From assembly GCA_001899805.1 (NCBI GenBank), contig MKWP01000015.1, positions 1,018,048-1,082,047 on the forward strand: 64,000 nt of DNA. Direction: 5' to 3'. This document shows, piece after piece, positions 49,592 through 58,115 of the stretch (its first letter is position 1; the number at the start of each line of letters is the position of its first letter). The stretch is from Lysobacterales bacterium 66-474. Lineage in GTDB: Bacteria > Pseudomonadota > Gammaproteobacteria > Xanthomonadales > Rhodanobacteraceae. Made by a program: the position numbers and the translations under genes. The notes under the pieces are model-generated. The model searched no databases, was not told the origin of the DNA, and saw nothing but the letters and a program-made list of their open reading frames with translations.

Positions 49592-51268
49592 ATGTCCGAT
49601 GCTCGCTGGTGGCGCGGAGCCGTCATCTACCAGATCTATCCGCGCAGCTTCCTCGACACCGACGGCGACGGCGTGGGCGACCTGCCCGGCATCATCGAAC
49701 GGCTCGACTACGTGGCCGCACTCGGCGTGGACGCGATCTGGATCGCGCCGTTCTTCAAGTCGCCGATGGCCGACTTCGGCTACGACATCGCCGACTACCG
49801 CGCGGTCGATCCGCTGTTCGGCACCCTGGACGATTTCGACCGGCTGCTGGCAAAGGCGCACGCGCTGGGTTTGAAGGTGATGATCGACCAGGTGCTCAGC
49901 CACACTTCGGCCAAACACGCGTGGTTCCTCGCAAGCCGCGAGAGCCGTGACAATCCGAAATCCGACTGGTACGTGTGGGCCGATCCGCGCGAGGACGGCA
50001 CCGCTCCCAACAACTGGTTGTCGATTTTCGGCGGCTCCGCGTGGCAGTGGGAGCCGCGCCGCGGCCAGTACTACCTGCACAACTTCCTGGCCGAACAGCC
50101 GGACCTCAATTTCCACAACCCCGAGGTGCGCGCGGCGGTGCTGGACGAGTTGCGCTTCTGGCTGGAGCGCGGCGTGGACGGCTTCCGGCTGGACTCGATC
50201 AACTTCTGCTTCCACGACGCGCAACTGCGCGACAACCCGCCCAAGCCCGAGGCCGAGCGTAGCGGGCGCGGCTTCAGTGCCGACAATCCCTACGCGTTCC
50301 AGTACCACTACTACAACAACACCCGGCCCGAGAACCTGGCCTTCCTCGGCGAGCTGCGCGCGCTGATGGACCGCTACCCCGACAGCGTCACGCTGGGCGA
50401 GATCGCCTCCGAGGATTCGCTGGCGACGATGGCCGAGTACACCAGCGGCCACCGCCTGCACATGGGCTACAGCTTCGAACTGCTCACCGACGACTTCAGC
50501 GCCGCCTACATCCGCGACACGGTGCGTGCGCTGGAAGCGAAGATGACCGAAGGCTGGCCGTGCTGGGCGATTTCCAACCACGACGTCGAACGCGTGCTGT
50601 CGCGCTGGGGCGGCGGCCAGCCGTCTGCGCCGCTGGCCAATCTGCTGACCGCGATGGTGTGCTCGCTGCGCGGTTCGGTATGCGTATACCAGGGCGAGGA
50701 ACTGGGCCTGACCGAAGCCGAGGTGCCGTTCGAGTCACTGCGGGATCCGTTCGGCATCGCGTTCTGGCCGCAGTTCAAGGGCCGCGACGGCTGCCGCACG
50801 CCGATGCCGTGGAACACGGACGCGCATGGCGGTTTCACCCGCGGCACACCGTGGCTGCCGTTGCCGAAGGAACATCTTGCGCTGGCGGTGACGCGCCAGG
50901 AGGCCGATGCGGCGTCGACCCTCAACGGCTTTCGCACCTTCATGCATTGGCGACGCGCGCACCCGGCGCTGCGTCTCGGCGCGATCCGGTTCCTGGACAC
51001 ACCCGAACCGGTACTCGCGTTCACCCGCCATGCCGGCCAGGAAACCCTGCTGGTGGCCTTCAACCTTTCCGATGCACCGGCCAGGGTCGCGTTGCCGCTG
51101 CACGGCGCCGCGCACGCGTTGCACGGGCACGGCCTGCAGGAGGGCACGCTCGCGGACGGGCACTTGCACCTGCCGGGTCATGGCGCGATGTTCGTGTCGC
51201 TGGACGCAGTCGACCCGCTCGCGGCCACCCCGGATGCCGTTCCCGCCCACGCCGGAGCCGTGCCGTGA
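49592..51268 (+). CDS. GH13 alpha-glucosidase, cytoplasmic
   Basis: The 558-aa enzyme has no signal peptide. It shows QIYPRSFLDTDGDGVGDLPGI, region I DQVLSHTS, GFRLDSINF (nucleophile Asp), LGEIASED (acid Glu) and ISNHDVERV. It resembles GH13_23-type alpha-glucosidases of Lysobacterales that split maltose and short oligosaccharides. The ATG at 49592 is chosen. The first gene of a plus-strand set with the LacI regulator and glucokinase: imported maltose-like sugars would be cleaved to glucose and phosphorylated. Confidence 0.93.
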   Translation: MSDARWWRGAVIYQIYPRSFLDTDGDGVGDLPGIIERLDYVAALGVDAIWIAPFFKSPMADFGYDIADYRAVDPLFGTLDDFDRLLAKAHALGLKVMIDQVLSHTSAKHAWFLASRESRDNPKSDWYVWADPREDGTAPNNWLSIFGGSAWQWEPRRGQYYLHNFLAEQPDLNFHNPEVRAAVLDELRFWLERGVDGFRLDSINFCFHDAQLRDNPPKPEAERSGRGFSADNPYAFQYHYYNNTRPENLAFLGELRALMDRYPDSVTLGEIASEDSLATMAEYTSGHRLHMGYSFELLTDDFSAAYIRDTVRALEAKMTEGWPCWAISNHDVERVLSRWGGGQPSAPLANLLTAMVCSLRGSVCVYQGEELGLTEAEVPFESLRDPFGIAFWPQFKGRDGCRTPMPWNTDAHGGFTRGTPWLPLPKEHLALAVTRQEADAASTLNGFRTFMHWRRAHPALRLGAIRFLDTPEPVLAFTRHAGQETLLVAFNLSDAPARVALPLHGAAHALHGHGLQEGTLADGHLHLPGHGAMFVSLDAVDPLAATPDAVPAHAGAVP

Positions 51269-51491
51269 ACGCACCCGCTGCCTGCGGGGAAGCGTCCCGT
51301 CGCGCCAACCTGCGGGTGGGCGCGATCGCCAGCCTGCCGCCGGTGTTCGTGTGGCGTTGCGTGCGCGAGACCCGCGGCGTGGAGCCGGAGGACATGCCGG
51401 ATTGAGGACCGCCATACGGCAGGGGCGCGCAAATTTGGCTAGGATCGTCACCTCGCGACCGCATTGCAGCGACCACCGAGGCACGATCCGC

Positions 51492-52556
51492 TTGCACAGC
51501 AAGAAACGCATCACCTCGTTCGACATCGCCGAGCTTGCCGGGGTCTCCCAGGCGACGGTGTCGCGCGCGCTGCGCGGCGACCCGTCGGTGAGCGAGGAAA
51601 CCCGCCAGCGTGTCGAGTCGGCGGCGGCGACCCTCAATTACACGGTGGACAAGAACGCGTCCAGCCTCAGGAGCAAGCTCGCCGGCACGATCGCGCTGCT
51701 GTTCTTCGAGGATCCCACGCCCGACGATTCGCACATCAACCCGTTCTTCCTGTCGATGCTGGGCTCGATCACGCACGCCTGCGCGCGGCACGGCTACGAC
51801 CTGCTGATTTCGTTCCAGGAACTCGCGCGCGACTGGCACGCCGATTTCGCCGAGAGCAAGAAGGCGGACGGCATCATCCTGCTGGGTTACGGCGATTACC
51901 TCACCCACACCAGCCGGCTGGAAAAGCTGCGCGAGCGCGGCACCAGGATCGTCAGCTGGGGCGCGGTGATGCCCGACCAGCCCTGCATCACCATCGGCTG
52001 CGACAACTTCAACGGCGGACGCTCGGTCACCGGGCACCTGCTCGACCAAGGTTGTCGCCACATCGCCTTTCTCGGCGATGCTTCGCGGCATTTCCCCGAG
52101 TTCCAGGAACGCTACCACGGCCATCTGCAGGCGCTGCGCACGCGCGGCATCGTCCCGGACGACGCCTTGCAGGTGGACGCGGAAAGCTCGCAGGATTCGG
52201 GGCGCCAGGCGACCGAGACCTTGCTGGCGCGCGGCGTGCCCTTCGACGCCATCTTCGCCGCCAGCGACCTGATCGCGATCGGTGCGATCGGCGCCTTGAT
52301 GACGCACGGCATCAGCGTGCCGTTCGAGGTCGCCGTGGCCGGCTACGACGACATTCCCATGGCAAGCTTCGTCAATCCGCCGCTGACGACCGTGCAGCAG
52401 GACACCCGGCGCGCCGGCGAAATGCTGGTCGACAGCCTGTTGCGGTTGATCCACAACGAGCCGGTGGAGAGCAGGATGCTGCCGATGAAATTGATGGTGC
52501 GGCGCTCCAGCCTGTGGCAGGACGTGGCCCATGCCGAACAACCTGGAGAGGACTGA
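51492..52556 (+). CDS. LacI-family transcriptional regulator
   Basis: The 354-aa repressor begins at a TTG (MHSKKRITSFDIAELAG). The HTH SFDIAELAGVSQATVSRALRGD and hinge are canonical, followed by a periplasmic-binding-protein-like sensor domain (GYDDIPMASFVNPPLTTVQQD). No ATG or GTG fits the N-terminus; GAGG is 10 bases upstream of the TTG. It lies 223 bases from the GH13 gene and 6 bases from glk. It is the probable regulator of the divergent receptor/GH13 promoters. The inducer is likely a maltose-like sugar, by context. Confidence 0.92.
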   Translation: MHSKKRITSFDIAELAGVSQATVSRALRGDPSVSEETRQRVESAAATLNYTVDKNASSLRSKLAGTIALLFFEDPTPDDSHINPFFLSMLGSITHACARHGYDLLISFQELARDWHADFAESKKADGIILLGYGDYLTHTSRLEKLRERGTRIVSWGAVMPDQPCITIGCDNFNGGRSVTGHLLDQGCRHIAFLGDASRHFPEFQERYHGHLQALRTRGIVPDDALQVDAESSQDSGRQATETLLARGVPFDAIFAASDLIAIGAIGALMTHGISVPFEVAVAGYDDIPMASFVNPPLTTVQQDTRRAGEMLVDSLLRLIHNEPVESRMLPMKLMVRRSSLWQDVAHAEQPGED

Positions 52557-52562
52557 CGGAAC

Positions 52563-53549
52563 ATGCAGAACCTGGCACTGATCGGCGACATCGGCGGCAC
52601 CAACGCGCGCTTCGCGCTCACCGACGTGTCGTCGCCGGTGCCGTCGATACTGCATGAACTGACGGAGACCGACACCGAGTTCCATAGCCTGCGCGACGCC
52701 GCGCAGCATTACCTCGGCACGACCGCGGCCAGGCCGGCGCACGCCGTGCTGGCCGTCGCCTCGCCCGTCGAAGGCGACGACATCACGCTGACCAACCGCG
52801 ACTGGTCGTTCAACCGCGGCGCGTTGCAACAGGCGCTCGGTCTCGACCACCTGCAACTCATCAACGATTTCGCCGCCATCGCGTGGGCGGCGCCGCACCT
52901 CGCGGCGGGCGACCGCGTGACCCTGCACGGATCCTCCGCGACGCCGCCGAAGGGCCCGATCACGCTGATCGGCGCGGGCACCGGCCTCGGCGTGGCGCTG
53001 CTGACGGGATCGACCGCGCGGGGCTGGCACGTCGTGCCCACCGAAGGCGGACACGCCAGTTTCGCGCCGACCGACGACGAGGAACGCTGGATTGCAGCGT
53101 GGCTACGCACGCGCCACGGGCGGGTTTCCAACGAACGCCTGCTGAGCGGCCACGGCCTGTCCAATATCGACGCCGCGTTGCGCGGCGTCGCGCCGGTTGC
53201 GGCGCCGGCTCCGCAAACCGGTTCGCGCCGTTCCAAGGACGTCGTGGACGCCGCGTTGTCGGGCAAGGACCCCGGCGCCGAACACGCCCTGCGGCGTTTC
53301 TGCCGGATCTACGGCGCGGTCGCGGGCGATGCCGCGCTGCTGCACGGTGCCAGCACGGTGCTGATCGCCGGCGGCGTGGTGTTGCACTTCCTGGACTACT
53401 TCCTCGCCAGCGAATTCATGGACGCGTTCACCGCCAAGGGTCGCCATGCCGGTTACATGCAACGGATGGCCGTACAGGTGATCACGAACCCCAACCCCGG
53501 TTTGCTCGGAGCGGCGGTGGCGGTGCGTTCGGCCCCCGCAAAAGCCTGA
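52563..53549 (+). CDS. glk: glucokinase
   Basis: The 328-aa ROK-independent glucokinase (Glk family) begins with ATP-binding LIGDIGGTNARFAL. It includes INDFAAIAW, IGAGTGLGVALL and EGGHASFAP. It phosphorylates glucose using ATP. The last gene of the plus-strand sugar set, six bases after the LacI gene and overlapping nothing. It completes the alpha-glucan path to glucose-6-phosphate. Confidence 0.96.
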   Translation: MQNLALIGDIGGTNARFALTDVSSPVPSILHELTETDTEFHSLRDAAQHYLGTTAARPAHAVLAVASPVEGDDITLTNRDWSFNRGALQQALGLDHLQLINDFAAIAWAAPHLAAGDRVTLHGSSATPPKGPITLIGAGTGLGVALLTGSTARGWHVVPTEGGHASFAPTDDEERWIAAWLRTRHGRVSNERLLSGHGLSNIDAALRGVAPVAAPAPQTGSRRSKDVVDAALSGKDPGAEHALRRFCRIYGAVAGDAALLHGASTVLIAGGVVLHFLDYFLASEFMDAFTAKGRHAGYMQRMAVQVITNPNPGLLGAAVAVRSAPAKA

Positions 53550-53559
53550 TGCCCGGTCA

Positions 53560-54309
53560 TCAAGTCGTGCGTGCCGCCACCGGCCTGACCGGCCCGGTGC
53601 CCATCGTCGTGGCCGTCAACGGCGCGCCTTCCGCCCGCAGCGCATCGCGCTGTGAATCCAGCGGGACCCGCAGCGTGCAATCCTCGGAAAGTGCGAGTTT
53701 CCGGAACGCCGGCAGTGCCCAGGTTCGATCCAGCAAGGCCGCGACGCGCGGCCAGCGTGCCGCATCGATTTCGTAGCGAACGAACTGGGCGGTGCGGAAA
53801 TAACTGGCGATGCTGATGTCGGCGATCGACGGCTCGCCGAAAATGAAAGCGTCCTCCGGCACCTGGGTTTCCAGATAATCCAGCGACGCCGGAATCTCCA
53901 CCTCGCGCGCGCGCTGCATGACGGTCTCGTCGGCCGGTTGTCCGGTGGTGCGCTTCTTGATGGACTTCTCGTAGAACAGGCGCCAGATCAGGCCGTCGGC
54001 CAGCCGCGTGTCGGCGTACTCCTCCAGCCAGCGCGCCCGCGCGCGTTGGGCGATGTCGCGCGGATACAACGAAGGCTCGGGAAACTTGTCTTCCAGATAT
54101 TGGCAAATCACCGAGGAGTCGTTCAGCACCAGCCCGCCGTCGATCAGCACCGGCACGCGCTTGAGCGGGCTCAGGCGCACGAATGCCTCGTTGCCGACGA
54201 ACGGCGCGATCGGATCGATTTCGTACTCGATCCCTTTCGTTTCGAGAAACACCAGCACCTTGCGTACATAAGGCGAGATGTAGCTGCCGATGACCTTGAT
54301 GTCCGACAT
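53560..54309 (-). CDS. glutathione S-transferase family protein
   Basis: The 249-aa protein has an N-terminal thioredoxin-like domain (SYISPYVRKVLVFLETKGIEYE and VPVLIDGGLVLNDSSVICQYLE, with the glutathione-binding DSS) and an all-helical C-terminal domain with FGEPSIADISIASYF. The Ser-Pro-Tyr motif suggests a Ser-type active site. It converges on glk across 10 bases. Substrate unknown. Confidence 0.9.
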   Translation of the reverse strand: MSDIKVIGSYISPYVRKVLVFLETKGIEYEIDPIAPFVGNEAFVRLSPLKRVPVLIDGGLVLNDSSVICQYLEDKFPEPSLYPRDIAQRARARWLEEYADTRLADGLIWRLFYEKSIKKRTTGQPADETVMQRAREVEIPASLDYLETQVPEDAFIFGEPSIADISIASYFRTAQFVRYEIDAARWPRVAALLDRTWALPAFRKLALSEDCTLRVPLDSQRDALRAEGAPLTATTMGTGPVRPVAARTT

Positions 54310-54332
54310 CGCATTGCTCCGATTGGAGGATC

Positions 54333-54428
54333 GTAACCCGGATGCGGGTGCGTAGCCCGGATGAAGTGAAACGCAATCCGGGAACCAACTCCCCGGATTA
54401 CGGTGCTACGCGCCTCCATCCGGGCTAC
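54333..54428. repeat. dispersed GTAGCCCGGATG inverted repeat
   Basis: GTAGCCCGGATG (54352-54363) and CATCCGGGCTAC (54417-54428) are perfect 12-base inverted copies around AACGCAATCCGGG, with another partial copy at 54333. This is a very common bacterial intergenic repeat. It lies between the GST gene and uvrB. Confidence 0.8.
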
Positions 54429-54452
54429 ACGGCTGTCGAAGCGAAGCCGACC

Positions 54453-56525
54453 CTACGACATCAACGCCTGTTCGCGCACGCGATGGATTTCGTCGCGCAG
54501 GCGCGCGGCGTCCTCGAACTCGAGATTCTGCGCATGCTTGTACATCTGCGCCTCGAGTTTCTTGATCAACGCGCCGGCGGCGTGCGCGTCGAGCGCGGAG
54601 TAGTCCGCCGCCTGTTCCGCGACTTTGCGTGAAGACTCCGCGGCGGACTGGCCTTTGCCGCGGCCACGACCACGACCACGCGACGACGGTTCCTCGCGCG
54701 CGCCTTCCATCACGTCGGTGATGTTGCGCACGATCGTGGTCGGCGTGATGCCGTGCTCGAGGTTGTATTCGACCTGCCTGGCGCGACGGCGGTCGGTCTC
54801 GTCGATCGCGGCCTGCATCGACCTGGTGATGGTGTCGGCGTACAGGATGGCCTTGCCGCGCACGTTTCGGGCGGCGCGGCCGATGGTCTGGATCAGCGAT
54901 CCGGTCGCGCGCAGGAAACCTTCCTTGTCGGCATCGAGGATCGCGACCAATGAAACCTCGGGCATGTCCAGTCCTTCGCGCAGCAGGTTGATGCCGACCA
55001 ACACGTCGAACTTGCCGAGCCTGAGGTCGCGGATGATTTCCACGCGTTCGACCGTTTCGATGTCCGAATGGAGATACCGCACGCGCACGTCCTGTTCGGC
55101 GAGGAAGTCGGTGAGGTTCTCGGCCATGCGCTTGGTGAGCGTGGTGATCAGCACGCGATCGCCCATCTTCACGCGCTCGCGGATTTCGCCCAGCACGTCG
55201 TCCACCTGCGAGCGCACCGGCCGCACTTCGACCTCCGGATCGACCAGGCCGGTCGGACGCACCACCAGTTCGACCACGCTGCCGCCGGACTGGCGCAACT
55301 CATACGGGCCGGGCGTTGCCGACACGAAAATCGTGCGCGGCTCGCGCTGTTCCCATTCCTCGAACTTCAGCGGGCGATTGTCGAGCGCGCTCGGCAGGCG
55401 GAAACCGAATTCGACCAGGGTTTCCTTGCGCGAACGGTCGCCCTTGTACATCGCGCCCAACTGCGGAATGGTGACGTGCGATTCGTCCACCACCAGCAGC
55501 GCGTCGGACGGCAGGTAGTCGAACAGGGTCGGCGGCGGTTCGCCCGGCGCGCGGCGCGTGAGGTGCCGCGAATAGTTCTCGATGCCCTGGCAATAACCGA
55601 CCTCGCGCATCATCTCCATGTCGTACATCGTGCGCTGCTCCAGCCGCTGCGCTTCCAGCAGCTTGCCGACGCCGCGCAGTACCTCGAGCCTTTCTTTCAA
55701 CTCTTCCTTGATCGTGTCGATCGCGTTGAGCACGCTTTCGCGGGTCGAGGCGTAGTGCGTGGCCGGATACACCACGCAGCGCGGCAGCTTGCGCAGCGTG
55801 TCGCCGGTCAGCGGATCGAACATCGAGATCCTTTCGACCTCGCCGTCGAACATCTCGATGCGGATGGCCTCGGTTTCGTTCTCGGCCGGGAAGATGTCGA
55901 GGCTTTCGCCGCGCACCCGGTAGGTGCCGCGGCGCAATTCCATCTCGTTGCGGGTGTATTGCAGCTCGGTCAACTGGCGCAGCAACTGGCGCTGGTCCAC
56001 GCGATCGCCCACCGACAGGATCAGGCGCAGCGACAAATAATCTTCCGGGTCACCCAATCCGTAGATCGCCGACACCGTGCCGACGATCAGCGCATCGCGG
56101 CGCGACAGCAGCGCCTTGGTCGCGGCGAGCCGCATCTGCTCGATGTGGTCGTTGATGCTGGCGTCTTTTTCGATGTACGTGTCGGACGAGGGCACATAGG
56201 CTTCGGGCTGGTAGTAGTCGTAGTAGCTGACGAAATATTCGACCGCGTTGTGCGGGAAGAACTGCCTGAACTCGCCGTACAACTGCGCGGCCAGGGTCTT
56301 GTTGGGCGCCAGCACCAGGGTCGGGCGCTGCACCGCCTGCACCACGTTGGCGATGGTGAAGGTCTTGCCCGAACCGGTGACGCCGAGCAGGGTTTGCGCG
56401 GCAAGGCCCGCGTCGAAACCCTCGATCAGTTTCGCGATCGCCTGCGGCTGGTCGCCGGACGGCTTGTACGGCGCGACCAGTTCGAAGCGCTGGTCGTCAT
56501 GCTGCGTGGCGTGCGTTGCATCCAT
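54453..56525 (-). CDS. uvrB: excinuclease ABC subunit B
   Basis: The 690-aa UvrB has Walker A GVTGSGKT, beta-hairpin region [29 protein letters not shown]-like VDESH, motif [12 protein letters not shown] and a C-terminal UVR domain ([29 protein letters not shown]). With UvrA and UvrC it performs nucleotide-excision repair. Length is standard. It is divergent from the SIR2/TIR gene. Confidence 0.98.
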   Translation of the reverse strand: MDATHATQHDDQRFELVAPYKPSGDQPQAIAKLIEGFDAGLAAQTLLGVTGSGKTFTIANVVQAVQRPTLVLAPNKTLAAQLYGEFRQFFPHNAVEYFVSYYDYYQPEAYVPSSDTYIEKDASINDHIEQMRLAATKALLSRRDALIVGTVSAIYGLGDPEDYLSLRLILSVGDRVDQRQLLRQLTELQYTRNEMELRRGTYRVRGESLDIFPAENETEAIRIEMFDGEVERISMFDPLTGDTLRKLPRCVVYPATHYASTRESVLNAIDTIKEELKERLEVLRGVGKLLEAQRLEQRTMYDMEMMREVGYCQGIENYSRHLTRRAPGEPPPTLFDYLPSDALLVVDESHVTIPQLGAMYKGDRSRKETLVEFGFRLPSALDNRPLKFEEWEQREPRTIFVSATPGPYELRQSGGSVVELVVRPTGLVDPEVEVRPVRSQVDDVLGEIRERVKMGDRVLITTLTKRMAENLTDFLAEQDVRVRYLHSDIETVERVEIIRDLRLGKFDVLVGINLLREGLDMPEVSLVAILDADKEGFLRATGSLIQTIGRAARNVRGKAILYADTITRSMQAAIDETDRRRARQVEYNLEHGITPTTIVRNITDVMEGAREEPSSRGRGRGRGKGQSAAESSRKVAEQAADYSALDAHAAGALIKKLEAQMYKHAQNLEFEDAARLRDEIHRVREQALMS

Positions 56526-56641
56526 CCCGGCATTATAGGTTTCCCATGCTGACAGCTCCTGTCAGCAATGTCCCGGTTGCTTTCCGCACAGAGTCCCACG
56601 GACGGGGTCGGGAAAGACCGTTCAACCGCCACCCCTCCTCT

Positions 56642-56651
56642 CCCCCCCCCC
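56642..56651. repeat. poly-C tract (C10) upstream of the SIR2-TIR gene
   Basis: Ten consecutive C, preceded by CCCCTCCTCT, lie about 80 bases upstream of the chosen start and within the upstream in-frame extension of that gene. Such tracts can change length by slipped-strand mispairing. Confidence 0.75.
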
Positions 56652-56729
56652 GAAAGAGCAGGGCGTTCGCAGATGCGCACGTTCAGGTGCTGGAGTAAGC
56701 TCCGCGCGTCCACCGCGAGGGTTGGGGAA

Positions 56730-58115
56730 ATGACGCTCCCGAACGCTGTCGAGACGCAGCAGGGTTTTGACGAGGACGCCTGGGACGACCTCCTCAACTA
56801 CATCGAGGAGCACCGGGTCATTCCGATCATCGGCCCCGACCTGCTGCGCGTGCAGACCGACAGTGGCCTGCGCCCGCTGTACGTCTGGCTCGCGGAAAAG
56901 CTGGCGGCGCGTTTGTCGGTCGACACGGCCGAACTGCCACAACCGCTCACGCTCAACGACGTGATGTGCGCCTGGCTCGGCCAGCGCGGGCGCCGCGAGG
57001 AAGCCTACACGCGGCTGCGCTCGATCATGCGCGAAGTGCAATTCGAGCCGCCCATGCCGTTGCGGCAACTGGCGCAGATCACCGACTTCGACCTGTTCGT
57101 CACCACCACCTTCGATCCACTGCTGGAAAACGCGATCAACCTGGAACGCTACGGCGGCCAGCCCTCGGCCGAGGTGATCGCCTACTCGCCCAACCGCGTC
57201 GCCGACCTGCCGGCCGAACGTGCGGACCTGCGCCGCAGCGTGGTCTATCACCTGCTGGGAAGGTTGTCGGCGTCGCCGACCTACGTGCTGTCCGACGAGG
57301 ACATGCTGGAGTTCATCTGCGCGCTGCAATCCGAACACCTGACGCCGGAAAAACTCTTCCACGAACTCGAACACAATCATCTGTTGCTGATCGGCAGCGA
57401 TTTTTCGAACTGGCTGGCGCGGTTGTTTCTGCGCATGGCCAAGCGCAAGCGGCTGTCCGATCCGCGTGACGTCACCGAGGTGTTCGCCGACGACCACACC
57501 GCCAAGGACGAACGCCTGGTCGCGTTCCTGCAACAGGTCAGCGTGCGCACGCGCGTGTACGGCGGCGCGGAATCCTTCGTCGCCGAACTGCACCAGCGCT
57601 GGACCGCCCGCCAGAAACCCGCGCAAACAGCTTCCGCTCCCGGCGCGCCGCAACGCTTCCTGCCGCCCGCGCGCGAAATGCCGGAAAACGCGATCTTCAT
57701 CAGCTACGCGCGCGAAGACCTGCCCGCGGTGCAGCGTTTGAAGGCAGGCATGGACGCGGCCGGACTCACAACCTGGTTCGACCTCGACCGGTTGGAAAGC
57801 GGCGACGACTACGACCGCAAGATCCACGCCAACATCGGGCGTTGCAGTTTCTTCGTGCCGGTGATTTCGGCGACGACGCAGCGCCGTCACGAAGCCTACT
57901 TCCGCCGCGAGTGGAGCTACGCCGTCGATCGCATGCGCAACATGGCCGGCGGCGCGGTGTTCATCCTGCCGGTCTGCATCGACGACACCCCGGAAGCCGC
58001 GGCGCTGGTGCCGGAGCAATTCAAGGCCGTGCACATGACGCGCCTGCCGGGCGGCGAAGCCACGCCCGAATTCCTGCGCCGGCTGCAGGAACTGTGCAGC
58101 GGGAGAAACGCATGA
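56730..58115 (+). CDS. SIR2-like domain fused to TIR domain protein
   Basis: The 461-aa protein starts MTLPNAVETQ at 56730, chosen over the Pro-rich ORF extension. Residues 20-290 resemble a SIR2-like domain: PIIGPDLL (35-39), DFDLFVTTTFDPLLENAI (119-136), VVYHLLGRLSASPTYVLSDEDMLEFI and LLLIGSDFSN. A conventional LHG is LLG here, so the usual catalytic His may be missing. Residues 320-455 form a TIR domain: IFISYAREDLPAVQRL, TWFDLDRLESGDDY, and RREWSYAV, whose Glu394 aligns with the NADase Glu. The TIR may cleave NAD. Its stop overlaps the nSTAND gene by 4 bases, so they are coupled. Confidence 0.85.
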   Translation: MTLPNAVETQQGFDEDAWDDLLNYIEEHRVIPIIGPDLLRVQTDSGLRPLYVWLAEKLAARLSVDTAELPQPLTLNDVMCAWLGQRGRREEAYTRLRSIMREVQFEPPMPLRQLAQITDFDLFVTTTFDPLLENAINLERYGGQPSAEVIAYSPNRVADLPAERADLRRSVVYHLLGRLSASPTYVLSDEDMLEFICALQSEHLTPEKLFHELEHNHLLLIGSDFSNWLARLFLRMAKRKRLSDPRDVTEVFADDHTAKDERLVAFLQQVSVRTRVYGGAESFVAELHQRWTARQKPAQTASAPGAPQRFLPPAREMPENAIFISYAREDLPAVQRLKAGMDAAGLTTWFDLDRLESGDDYDRKIHANIGRCSFFVPVISATTQRRHEAYFRREWSYAVDRMRNMAGGAVFILPVCIDDTPEAAALVPEQFKAVHMTRLPGGEATPEFLRRLQELCSGRNA

